This document shows positions 1-6,413 of a stretch of 11,363 nt of DNA, piece by piece. The notes beneath the pieces were generated by a model that did not search any database, was not told the origin of the DNA, and was given only the letters and a program-made list of their open reading frames with translations. How positions within the stretch are numbered: the stretch's first letter is position 1; every line of letters begins with the position of its first letter. Origin of the DNA: an uncultured Clostridia bacterium (GTDB taxonomy: Bacteria > Bacillota > Clostridia > UBA1381); NCBI GenBank assembly GCA_945948775.1, contig CAMFCK010000007.1, positions 1-11,363 of the forward strand, written 5' to 3'. Made by a program: the position numbers and the translations under genes.

Positions 1-328
1 TGGGCATTTTTTTGATGCGCACCGGCGCCATCGTCAGGTTCTGCAGAACCGTTTTGTGGGGAAAGAGGTTAAAATGCTGAAACACCATGCCCATTTTCTC
101 GCGTATTTTATTTACATTGACGCCTTTTTTCGTTATGCACTCGCCGTCGATATAAATTTCGCCGTCGGTAGGCTCCTCAAGCAGATTAAGACACCGCAGA
201 AAGGTGCTTTTTCCCGAACCGGAAGGGCCGATGACAACCACTTTCTCACCGGGAGAGATGTGTTCGTCAATACCGCGCAGGACCTCCAGCTTGCCAAAAT
301 GCTTGTGAAGATTTTTCACTGTTATCAT
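1..328 (-). CDS. Polar amino-acid ABC transporter ATP-binding protein (partial, N-terminal part)
   Basis: This is the nucleotide-binding subunit of a GlnQ/HisP-type importer, which hydrolyses ATP at the inner membrane face to drive amino-acid uptake. The first 109 residues are present; the rest lies beyond the left edge. Walker A is GPSGSGKST at residues 34-42, and the Q-loop region FQHFNLFPH at 83-91 is typical of the polar amino-acid subfamily. The signature motif and Walker B are outside the window. The ATG at 328 is preceded by an AGGGAG-type ribosome binding site that overlaps the end of the permease gene, and the gap to the permease stop is only 12 nt, so the two genes are very probably co-transcribed. 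The substrate cannot be deduced. No substrate-binding protein gene is visible, so it may lie further left or elsewhere. Confidence 0.95.
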   Translation of the reverse strand, partial: MITVKNLHKHFGKLEVLRGIDEHISPGEKVVVIGPSGSGKSTFLRCLNLLEEPTDGEIYIDGECITKKGVNVNKIREKMGMVFQHFNLFPHKTVLQNLTMAPVRIKKMP

Positions 329-340
329 TTTGCTCACTCC

Positions 341-1051
341 CTATCTGGCGTCGGATTGTCTGAGCCGTGCTTCAAGACGCCCTAAAAGCACGGATAATGT
401 TTTAATGACAATAAAGTATATCAGGGCAATGGAGATAAGCGGCCAGAAATAATCGTAGGTACGGCTTTGAACCTTCTTTGCCGCGCCGACAAGATCAATA
501 TTGTCTATCATGCCGATTACCGCGGTTTCCTTGATAAGTACAATAAACTCATTGACCAGAGCCGGCAGGATATTCTTTACTGCCTGCGGAATGATTATGA
601 AAAGCATAGTTTGAGCGGTGGTGAGCCCAAGCGAACGCCCCGCCTCGGTCTGCCCCTTATTCACCGAAAGTATGCCGCCGCGCACAATTTCCGCTATGTA
701 TGCGCCTGAATTGATACCAAAGGCAATAATACCGACTACAATTTTTGGTATGGGCACCGGTGCAAAGATAATAAAATATATTATCAGAAGCTGAACCATT
801 GTTGGAGTACAGCGGATTATATCGACATACACGCTGCCGACAGCTTTGAGAATTCTGGATTTTGAAAGCCTGAAAAGAGCTACTGCAAGTCCGAGTACCA
901 ATCCGAGAAGAACCGAAAACAGAGAAATTATCAATGTGTTCTTCAGTCCGCTTACAAACCAAACCCAGCGTCCGTCTGTTATAAATGTTGCGGTAAGTCC
1001 CTCGACAGCTTCCTGCCAATGAGTGGAAAACCATAAAGATACTGCTTCCAA
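341..1051 (-). CDS. Polar amino-acid ABC transporter permease (HisM/GlnP family)
   Basis: This is a membrane-spanning subunit of a polar amino-acid importer, forming the channel with the ATPase encoded immediately downstream. From the preferred start it has 236 residues, with hydrophobic segments near 33-60, 84-112, 165-182 and 203-223. The family EAA loop, which contacts the ATPase, is at about 134-157 (EAGRSLGL, then IIIPQA). The length is normal for the family. Start choice: AGGAGG at 1064-1059 is only 1 nt from an ATG at 1057 but 7 nt from a TTG at 1051, so TTG is preferred. ATG 1057 or TTG 1075 would add two or eight residues. It is the first gene after the mnmE hairpin and has a possible promoter of its own. 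The amino acid carried is unknown. Confidence 0.93.
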   Translation of the reverse strand: MEAVSLWFSTHWQEAVEGLTATFITDGRWVWFVSGLKNTLIISLFSVLLGLVLGLAVALFRLSKSRILKAVGSVYVDIIRCTPTMVQLLIIYFIIFAPVPIPKIVVGIIAFGINSGAYIAEIVRGGILSVNKGQTEAGRSLGLTTAQTMLFIIIPQAVKNILPALVNEFIVLIKETAVIGMIDNIDLVGAAKKVQSRTYDYFWPLISIALIYFIVIKTLSVLLGRLEARLRQSDAR

Positions 1052-1058
1052 AACCATA

Positions 1059-1064
1059 CCTCCT
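1059..1064 (-). promoter_or_regulatory. Ribosome binding site that decides the permease start
   Basis: AGGAGG on the minus strand is a full Shine-Dalgarno match. It sits 1 nt before ATG 1057 and 7 nt before TTG 1051, so normal spacing favours the TTG. The most upstream in-frame TTG (1075) lies before this site and would translate through it. Confidence 0.6.
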
Positions 1065-1080
1065 TTTTGTGTCAATCCTT

Positions 1081-1109
1081 ATGATAACAAATTTTGCGCA
1101 ATTATGCAA
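1081..1109 (-). promoter_or_regulatory. Possible sigma-A promoter for the ABC transporter genes
   Basis: On the minus strand TTGCAT (1109-1104) is followed after 17 nt by TATCAT (1086-1081). The -10 box matches the consensus at five of six bases; the -35 box is weak at three of six. Initiation would fall near 1074, giving a very short leader before AGGAGG. It lies between the mnmE hairpin and the permease, where an independent promoter would be expected. Confidence 0.35.
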
Positions 1110-1120
1110 GACTTTTTTAT

Positions 1121-1178
1121 AAAAAAATATAATACAAAGAGCAAATAGTGCATATTTATACAAATATGCACTATTTGC
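1121..1178 (-). terminator. Hairpin overlapping the mnmE stop codon, probable terminator
   Basis: GCAAATAGTGCATATTT at 1141-1157 and its exact reverse complement at 1162-1178 form a perfect 17-bp stem with a 4-nt loop. On the minus strand the first arm contains the last Lys codon and the TAG stop of mnmE. The stem is followed by the T-rich stretch TCTTTGTATT and a run of seven T at 1127-1121. The stem is AT-rich and the T run is displaced by about 13 nt, so this is not a textbook intrinsic terminator. Its position between mnmE and the transporter genes still makes termination, or 3'-end protection of the mRNA, the likeliest role. Confidence 0.6.
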
Positions 1179-2514
1179 CAACGCAAAAGCTATGGAAAAT
1201 GGAGGTTACAATATCTTCGGATACCGTCTTTCCGTCTATTTCACCGAGAGCATAAACGGCATCGTTGATGTCAAGCGCGGCAAAGTCCTGGGCAAGTCCC
1301 CTGCCGAGGGAATCAAGCGCGCGAGAAACCGCGTCGCGTGCGCGAAGAAGTGCGCAAAGCTGACGTTCGTTGGTAAGAGTGATGCTGTCCGGGCCGATTT
1401 CCCCGAGGGAATATATCTGCTTGATCCTGTCGGCAAGGATGTCCATGCCCTCGCCGGTTTTGGCAGAGATGTAAATTGCCCCGTCAAGCGTGAAGCTGCT
1501 GCCCAGATCGGTTTTGTTAACAAGCACAATGCGGCGTTTGCCCTCGGTTTTTGCTAAAAGCTCACGGTCTTTTTCGCAAAGCCCGGAGGCGGAATCAAGC
1601 ACAAGCAGTATAAGCTCCGCTTCGTCAATATATTTTAAGGAACGCTCCACCCCTAAAAGCTCTATCTTGTCATCTGTTTCGCGTATGCCGGCTGTATCTA
1701 AAAGCCTCAGCGGAACGCCGTTCAAATCGACGGTCTCTTCAATTACATCGCGGGTTGTGCCTGCTATGTCGGTAACAATGGCGCGTTCCTCCATTGCAAG
1801 GTAGTTGAGAAGGGAGGACTTGCCTACGTTCGGACGTCCAATAATTGCGGTCTTAATACCGTCGCGCAGAATTTTGCCGCGCGGTGCGCTGTCGGCAAGA
1901 CGGCTTATGTCGCGGTGTATATCCATAAGCTGAGCTTCAATTTGCTGCGGAGTAAGCTCCTCTAAATCTTCATCCGGATAGTCTATTGAAACCTGCATTG
2001 CGGCGGCAAGCGCTACCAGCCGCCTGCGCAGAGCGTCAATCCGGGATTTAAGCTGCCCTTCTGCCTGTGAGAGCGCATTCTTCTGCGCAAGATCGGTTTT
2101 TGCGTTAATAATGTCAATTACCGCTTCTGCCTGCGTAAGGTCTATTCTTCCGTTCAAAAAGGCGCGCTTTGTAAATTCGCCCGCAGCAGCGGGAACGGCG
2201 CCTGCTTCAAAAAGAGCCTCAAGGACGCGTTTTGACGCGACATAACCGCCGTGAGTGCTGATTTCAACTACATCCTCGCGCGTGAAGGTACGCGGTGCGC
2301 GCATAACCGTTACAAGAACCTCGTCAAGTTTTTCGCCGTCCGGTCCCACGATGAAGCCATAGTGGACGGTATGGGTCGGCACTTCGCAAAGACGCTCTCT
2401 GCCCTTGAATATTCTGTCACAGATTTCGGCCGCATTATTTCCGCTCACGCGGATAACGGCAATTCCGCCCACTCCATGCGGAGTCGAAATTGCCGCGATT
2501 GTACTGTTATCCAT
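1171..2514 (-). CDS. mnmE: tRNA uridine-5-carboxymethylaminomethyl(34) synthesis GTPase MnmE
   Basis: MnmE works with MnmG to put the carboxymethylaminomethyl group on wobble uridine 34 of certain tRNAs, using GTP hydrolysis and a folate cofactor. All landmarks are present in 447 residues: an N-terminal folate-binding domain (about 1-118, beginning TIAAISTP), a helical domain, and an inserted G domain with GRPNVGKS at 226-233, GTTRD at 252-256, DTAG at 273-276, NKTD at 333-336 and SAK at 350-352. The C-terminal CVGK carries the conserved catalytic-site cysteine C444. The length is normal. The ATG at 2514 follows AAAGGAA located inside the end of nrdR, and the nrdR stop is only 6 nt away, implying coupled translation. 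mnmG, its usual partner gene, is not adjacent here. Confidence 0.98.
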   Translation of the reverse strand: MDNSTIAAISTPHGVGGIAVIRVSGNNAAEICDRIFKGRERLCEVPTHTVHYGFIVGPDGEKLDEVLVTVMRAPRTFTREDVVEISTHGGYVASKRVLEALFEAGAVPAAAGEFTKRAFLNGRIDLTQAEAVIDIINAKTDLAQKNALSQAEGQLKSRIDALRRRLVALAAAMQVSIDYPDEDLEELTPQQIEAQLMDIHRDISRLADSAPRGKILRDGIKTAIIGRPNVGKSSLLNYLAMEERAIVTDIAGTTRDVIEETVDLNGVPLRLLDTAGIRETDDKIELLGVERSLKYIDEAELILLVLDSASGLCEKDRELLAKTEGKRRIVLVNKTDLGSSFTLDGAIYISAKTGEGMDILADRIKQIYSLGEIGPDSITLTNERQLCALLRARDAVSRALDSLGRGLAQDFAALDINDAVYALGEIDGKTVSEDIVTSIFHSFCVGK

Positions 2515-2520
2515 AATTTT

Positions 2521-2985
2521 TCAGTTCCTTTTGTTATCGTCTATCAGCTGCTGCAGCGCCTTCATAAAGGTATCGATATCCGAAAAATGCTTGTGCACCG
2601 ATGCAAAACGGACATATGCCACCTCGTCGAGCTCTTTGAGATGCGCCATAACCTTTTCGCCTATTTCGGTGGAGGTGACCTCCTTCACCATAGACTGGTA
2701 AAGCTCGCCTTCAATGTCGTCCGAGATCTTCTCCATCTGTGCGATGGAAACAGGCCGTTTTTCACATGCGCGCATAAGTCCGCGCAGTATTTTGCCGCGG
2801 TCATAGGGCTGGCGCGAGCTGTCCTGTTTTATTACCGCAAGCGATATGGTTTCAAGCTTTTCGTAGGTTGTGAACCGCTTCTGACATTTCAGGCATTCGC
2901 GCCGGCGGCGGATTGCGCTGCCCTCCTCCGTGGGACGTGAGTCAATGACCTTGCTTTCACCAAACCCGCAATATGGACATTTCAT
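2521..2985 (-). CDS. nrdR: Transcriptional repressor NrdR
   Basis: NrdR senses ATP and dATP and represses ribonucleotide reductase genes. The 154-residue protein has the two expected parts. The N-terminal zinc ribbon has cysteines at 3, 6, 31 and 34 (CPYC and CLKC) with the basic RRRRE run before the second pair. The ATP-cone domain follows at about 48-138 and includes the family hallmark [13 protein letters not shown] near 122-134. The ATG at 2985 is preceded by AAAGGAGA at good spacing. Its end overlaps the ribosome binding site of mnmE, so the two form an operon from the promoter at 3050-3078. No nrd gene or obvious paired NrdR boxes were seen in this window, so its targets lie elsewhere. 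Confidence 0.98.
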   Translation of the reverse strand: MKCPYCGFGESKVIDSRPTEEGSAIRRRRECLKCQKRFTTYEKLETISLAVIKQDSSRQPYDRGKILRGLMRACEKRPVSIAQMEKISDDIEGELYQSMVKEVTSTEIGEKVMAHLKELDEVAYVRFASVHKHFSDIDTFMKALQQLIDDNKRN

Positions 2986-3000
2986 TGCGTTCTCCTTTCA

Positions 3001-3022
3001 GCATAGCCTGTAGGGCTTACGC
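3001..3022 (-). other. Small hairpin in the nrdR leader
   Basis: In the predicted 5' leader of nrdR, GCGTA-A-GCC and GGC-TATGC can pair around the loop CTACA: eight pairs, one G-U, with one bulged A. It ends about 3 nt before the AAAGGAGA ribosome binding site. It resembles no riboswitch known to me and may be incidental. Confidence 0.3.
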
Positions 3023-3049
3023 AGTTTATATATTATAATCTTAAATTAT

Positions 3050-3078
3050 ATTATACATCAGAATGTAAAATTTTTCAA
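3050..3078 (-). promoter_or_regulatory. Sigma-A promoter for nrdR-mnmE
   Basis: On the minus strand TTGAAA (3078-3073) and a perfect TATAAT (3055-3050) are separated by exactly 17 nt. Initiation would be near 3043, giving a leader of about 57 nt before nrdR. A second TATAAT lies at 3050-3045. This placement makes nrdR and mnmE one transcription unit separate from the upstream YlmC-like gene. Confidence 0.75.
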
Positions 3079-3094
3079 TGTCTGAAATATTACA

Positions 3095-3349
3095 TTAACA
3101 TGACAAATCGGTGGTATTGCAGCTTTCCACAAGAATAAATTCGCTGCCGACTGCCACTACGGCGCTCCATGGTATTACGATTTCATGCCTGCGGCTGAAA
3201 AAGGGTATATAAAATTCGCCTGAAGGCAGTATGAGAGAATTGATACGTCCGCTTTTCAAATCAACGTCGATATCATATACCGTTCCCAGGCGCTCGGCTG
3301 TGCGTATGTCGATGACCTCCTTGCGGCGCAGCTCATTGCTGTTCTGCAT
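3095..3349 (-). CDS. YlmC/YmxH-family PRC-barrel protein
   Basis: This is a small protein of 84 residues resembling the YlmC/YmxH sporulation-associated family of Bacillota, which is essentially a single PRC-barrel beta domain. Visible support includes the opening ELRRKEVIDI, the ERLGTVYDIDVD segment, SGRINSLILPSG, and the ending with IVIPWSAVVAVGSEFILVE. The length fits the family. The molecular role of these proteins is poorly known; the sporulation label is by family and not shown here. The ATG at 3349 is preceded by AAAGGGG at about 9 nt. The gene is divergent from argS. A TATAAT lies at 3389-3384 on the minus strand, but no convincing -35 box precedes it, so its promoter is unresolved. 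Confidence 0.85.
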   Translation of the reverse strand: MQNSNELRRKEVIDIRTAERLGTVYDIDVDLKSGRINSLILPSGEFYIPFFSRRHEIVIPWSAVVAVGSEFILVESCNTTDLSC

Positions 3350-3412
3350 AGTATTTGTCCCCTTTCATTATCTTCTTATATTAATTATATTGAACTTCCG
3401 CACAGGTTATGA

Positions 3413-3441
3413 TTGACAAAATCTGTATTGCGTGGTATTAT
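3413..3441 (+). promoter_or_regulatory. Sigma-A promoter for argS
   Basis: A perfect TTGACA (3413-3418) is followed after 17 nt by TATTAT (3436-3441), with an overlapping TATAAT at 3439-3444 at a longer spacing of 20. Initiation near 3449 gives a leader of about 30 nt, too short for a T-box, so no T-box control of this tRNA synthetase gene is apparent. Confidence 0.75.
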
Positions 3442-3479
3442 AATTAGTGTTTTCATTGATTTGAAGGGATTGATATATA

Positions 3480-5231
3480 GTGAAAAGAATTACCGAAATT
3501 CTGTCCGAAAAGGTGTCAAAAGCCTTTGCCGAATGTGGATATGATGAAAAGCTCGGCACGGTCAGCGTTTCAGATCGGCTGGATTTGTGCCAGTTCCAGT
3601 GCAACGGTGCATTTGCCGGCGCAAAGCTGTATAAAAAAGCGCCTGTTATGATAGCGGGGGACGTTTGCGATGTGCTTGCAAAGGACAGCGCCATCGCGAA
3701 GGCTGAGCCTGCTGCGCCGGGGTTTATCAACATTGTTCTTGATGACGCATATCTTGCAGATATGCTAAGGCAGACGGCGCAGGATAAAAATTTGGGCGTA
3801 CCTCAGACGGGCGAGGGATGTAAAGTCATTATTGACTACGGCGGTCCGAATGTTGCAAAGCCGCTGCATATCGGGCATCTGCGTTCGGCTATAATCGGAG
3901 AATCGCTCAAGCGTCTTGCGCGTGCGTGCGGCAGCAAGGTGTACGCAGATATTCATATGGGCGACTGGGGCCTGCAGATAGGTCTTGTAATAGCGGAGCT
4001 TGCTTCGCGGCATCCGGACTGGAGATGTTTTGCTCCGGATTTTGATCCGGAAAAGGACAGCGTTGAGCCGCTTGACGCTGATATGCTGAGCGAGATTTAT
4101 CCTTTTGCATCAAAGAGAAGCAAAGAGGACGAGAACTTTGCTGCTGCGGCGCATCAGGCGACCTTTGAACTTCAGAACGGCAGGGCGGCTGATGGGGGGG
4201 TGGGGGGTGAGATAATGCGCGTGTCAGTTGCTGATCGCAAAGCAAACTATGATAAGCTTAATGTCAGCTTTGACCTTTGGTACGGAGAGTCGGACGCGGA
4301 TAAGTTCATTCCGGAGCTGATGCGGCGCTTGGAGGAAAAGAAGCTTCTGCGCGAGAGCGACGGAGCTATGGTGGTGGACGTTGCCGCTGAGGATGACAAA
4401 GCGCCGATGCCGCCGGTAATTGTGAGAAAATCCGATAATTCAAGTATATATGCAACCACCGATCTTGCAACCCTGATACAGCGTGAGCGTGACTTTGCAC
4501 CGCAGAAGATATGGTATGTGGTGGACAAGCGGCAGGGGCTTCATTTTGAACAGGTTTTCCGCTGTGCAAAAAAGGCCGGAATTGTGCCGGAGCAGACGGA
4601 GCTTGAATTTCTGGGCTTCGGAACGATGAACGGACAGGACGGCAAGCCGTATAAAACGCGCGACGGCGGCGTGATGCGCCTTAGCGAGCTTTTGGAAACA
4701 GTTACGAATGCTGCGGAGCAGAAGCTTGAGGCGTCCGCATTTGTATCCGGCTCCGAGCGCGGTGAAACTGCGCGCAGGGTAGGCATGGCGGCAATAAAAT
4801 TCGGGGATCTGATAAACCACAGAGCTAAGGATTATATTTTTGATCTGGACAAGTTTTTGTCCTTTGAGGGCAAAACCGGGACATATCTGCTTTATACAGT
4901 AACGCGTATAAATTCTATATTAAAGAAGATAGACTCATCGCAGGCTGCAACCAAAGGCATCTATGGTGACTCTGAGCGCGAGCTTGTGCTTGCGCTGCTG
5001 CTTTCGGGCGAAGCGTTTGCAAATGCTCTTGAGGAAAAGGCACCGAATTATGTGTGTGAAAGCGCATACCGCATAGCGACTGTATTTTCTCGGTTTTATC
5101 ATGATAATCATATTTTAAACGAGCAGGACGAAGATAAAAAATCATCGTGGATCGCTTTGATAAAGCTGACCAAGGCTGTGCTTGAAAAGCATCTGGAGAT
5201 TTTGGGCATAGAAACAGTAGAAGCAATGTAA
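3480..5231 (+). CDS. argS: Arginine--tRNA ligase
   Basis: ArgRS, a class I synthetase, charges tRNA-Arg with arginine in the cytoplasm. The 583-residue protein starts at a GTG preceded by GAAGGGA. It has the N-terminal Arg-tRNA recognition domain (about 1-90), the HIGH signature as HIGH at 130-133 within KPLHIGHLRS, and the KPYKTR motif at 389-394 in the place of KMSKS. A C-terminal DALR anticodon-binding domain ends in LGIETVEAM, as expected for a complete enzyme. Oddity: residues 236-243 (AADGGVGG) are encoded by a G-rich tract, seven G, T, six G at 4194-4207. From memory, relatives have a PGYRxxW-type segment here. Reading resumes normally at EIMRVSVAD, so the frame is kept. The aldolase gene follows after 25 nt. 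Confidence 0.97.
   Translation: MKRITEILSEKVSKAFAECGYDEKLGTVSVSDRLDLCQFQCNGAFAGAKLYKKAPVMIAGDVCDVLAKDSAIAKAEPAAPGFINIVLDDAYLADMLRQTAQDKNLGVPQTGEGCKVIIDYGGPNVAKPLHIGHLRSAIIGESLKRLARACGSKVYADIHMGDWGLQIGLVIAELASRHPDWRCFAPDFDPEKDSVEPLDADMLSEIYPFASKRSKEDENFAAAAHQATFELQNGRAADGGVGGEIMRVSVADRKANYDKLNVSFDLWYGESDADKFIPELMRRLEEKKLLRESDGAMVVDVAAEDDKAPMPPVIVRKSDNSSIYATTDLATLIQRERDFAPQKIWYVVDKRQGLHFEQVFRCAKKAGIVPEQTELEFLGFGTMNGQDGKPYKTRDGGVMRLSELLETVTNAAEQKLEASAFVSGSERGETARRVGMAAIKFGDLINHRAKDYIFDLDKFLSFEGKTGTYLLYTVTRINSILKKIDSSQAATKGIYGDSERELVLALLLSGEAFANALEEKAPNYVCESAYRIATVFSRFYHDNHILNEQDEDKKSSWIALIKLTKAVLEKHLEILGIETVEAM
4194..4207 (+). repeat. G-tract inside argS
   Basis: Seven G, one T and six G in succession encode Gly-Gly-Val-Gly-Gly at residues 239-243 of ArgRS. 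Together with the nearby upstream GGG this strand could form a G-quadruplex, and the runs are prone to slippage in replication and sequencing. No comparable tract was noticed elsewhere in the window; the nearest is a run of six G at 8022-8027. Confidence 0.8.
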
Positions 5232-5256
5232 CGATCATAAAGAAAGGAAATTTATA

Positions 5257-6226
5257 ATGAAAGAAGTACAAAGTTTAATTGATTATCGTTCGGACGTGCG
5301 CGTGGTTGACGCAACGCTGCGCGACGGAGGACTGGTGAATGATTTTTATTTTACGGATGATTTTGTAAGGAGCTTATATCTTGCAAATATCAAAGCCGGA
5401 GTGGATTATATGGAATTCGGCTACAAGGCGTCAAAAGAGATGTTCGATGAGAACAAGTTCGGAAAATGGAAGTTCTGCAGGGACGAGGATATAAGAGCGA
5501 TTGTCGGAGACAATAATACCGATTTAAAGATAGCGGTCATGGCGGATGTGGGCAGATGCGATTATCAAAATGATATCATAGAAAAAGCTGAAAGCCCGAT
5601 TGATCTTATCCGCGTGGCAACATATCTGAATACAATTCCGTCGGCGGCGGATATGATAGAAAACGCGGCAAAGAAAGGCTATGAGGTAAGCTGCAATATC
5701 ATGGCTATTTCCAATTCGCAGGAAAGCGACCTCGCTGCTGCGCTGGATATTATCGGCAAAACCCCGGTAGACGTATTATATATTGTTGACAGCTACGGCG
5801 CGCTCTATCCCGAACAGGTTGCGCGTGTTGCGGACATATTTTTGAATTTTGCCGCAAAATACGGTAAAAAGGTAGGCATACACGCTCACAACAATCAGCA
5901 GCTTGCCTTTGCAAATACGATTGAGGCGGTGGGCGACGGCGTGGACTGGCTGGACGGAACCTACGGAGCGATGGGCAGAGGCGCAGGCAACTGCGCGATG
6001 GAGCTGCTGCTTGGCTTCTTGCGCAATCCTAAGTATAATGTTTATCCAGTTCATAGAAAAGCATATCAACAAGCTGCGCGAGGAGGGTGTTGTTTGGGGA
6101 TATGATTTGCAGTATCTTATGACGGGACTTTTGAATCAGCATCCCAGAACGGCTATCGCCTTCACAAAGGAAAACCGAAAGGATTACTCGGAATTTTATA
6201 AGGAAGTAGTCGTACACGACGATTAA
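5257..6226 (+). pseudogene. HMGL-like (DmpG-type) aldolase-family protein, frameshifted near the 3' end
   Basis: This encodes a TIM-barrel protein of the HMG-CoA-lyase-like family related to 4-hydroxy-2-oxovalerate aldolase; the substrate is unknown. The metal and catalytic signatures are visible: DATLRDGG at 18-25 and GIHAHNN with H209 and H211, then GAMGRGAGN. The first frame, from ATG 5257, stops at 6105 after 282 residues, of which the last 17 after V265 are out of frame. The expected C-terminus (IQFIEKHI, then WGYDLQYLMTG and LNQHPRTA) continues in the +1 frame to 6226. CCAGTT at 6046-6051 is read as PV in one frame and within IQF in the other. Restoring a second 8-bp TATCCAGT copy at 6043 would give one 325-residue protein. 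The barrel core is intact, so the short form might still be made. AAAGGAAA precedes the start, and it is probably co-transcribed with argS. Confidence 0.85.
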
Positions 6227-6246
6227 TCCTGCCGGCAGAAGAAAGA

Positions 6247-6285
6247 AAACAGGAGTATGCATTTTTGCTGCTCCTGTTTGTTTTA
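6247..6285 (+). terminator. Intrinsic terminator after argS-aldolase
   Basis: AAACAGGAG (6247-6255) and CTCCTGTTT (6271-6279) form a perfect 9-bp stem around a 15-nt loop, followed by GTTTTA. It lies 20 nt after the aldolase stop and before the promoter of the purine permease, so it closes the argS operon. Confidence 0.8.
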
Positions 6286-6347
6286 GTAAATATTATACAA
6301 AAATCATAAAAATAATTGTTCGAAAGTGTGAATTTTACAAATAAGTG

Positions 6348-6376
6348 TTGAAAAATGAAAAAAAATGTAATATAAT
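6348..6376 (+). promoter_or_regulatory. Sigma-A promoter for the NCS2 permease
   Basis: TTGAAA (6348-6353) and a perfect TATAAT (6371-6376) are spaced by 17 nt. Initiation near 6384 leaves a leader of about 30 nt, which is too short for a purine riboswitch, so guanine or xanthine riboswitch control is not supported here. Confidence 0.75.
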
Positions 6377-6413
6377 TTTAGTGATCTATAAAATATATTA
6401 AGGAGATGTGAGA

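Noticed and set aside
1236..1557. Long open frames on both strands over mnmE, and similar ones over argS, pyrE and the permeases
   Set aside because: They are shadows of well supported genes. They lack ribosome binding sites, have no recognisable motifs and show unusual composition.
3362..3412. Promoter for the YlmC/YmxH-like gene around TATAAT at 3389-3384 (minus strand)
   Set aside because: No acceptable -35 box is found at 15-19 nt from it, and no clear sporulation-sigma consensus could be matched, so no promoter is called.
6043..6062. Programmed ribosomal frameshift in the aldolase gene
   Set aside because: The second frame is +1 relative to the first. The A-rich stretch AGAAAAG would favour -1 slippage at most, and no stop codon or rare-codon context typical of +1 recoding is present at the site.
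6230..6413. Purine riboswitch upstream of the NCS2 permease
   Set aside because: The predicted transcript leader is only about 30 nt and the stretch before the promoter holds an AT-rich spacer and a terminator. No conserved riboswitch core was seen.
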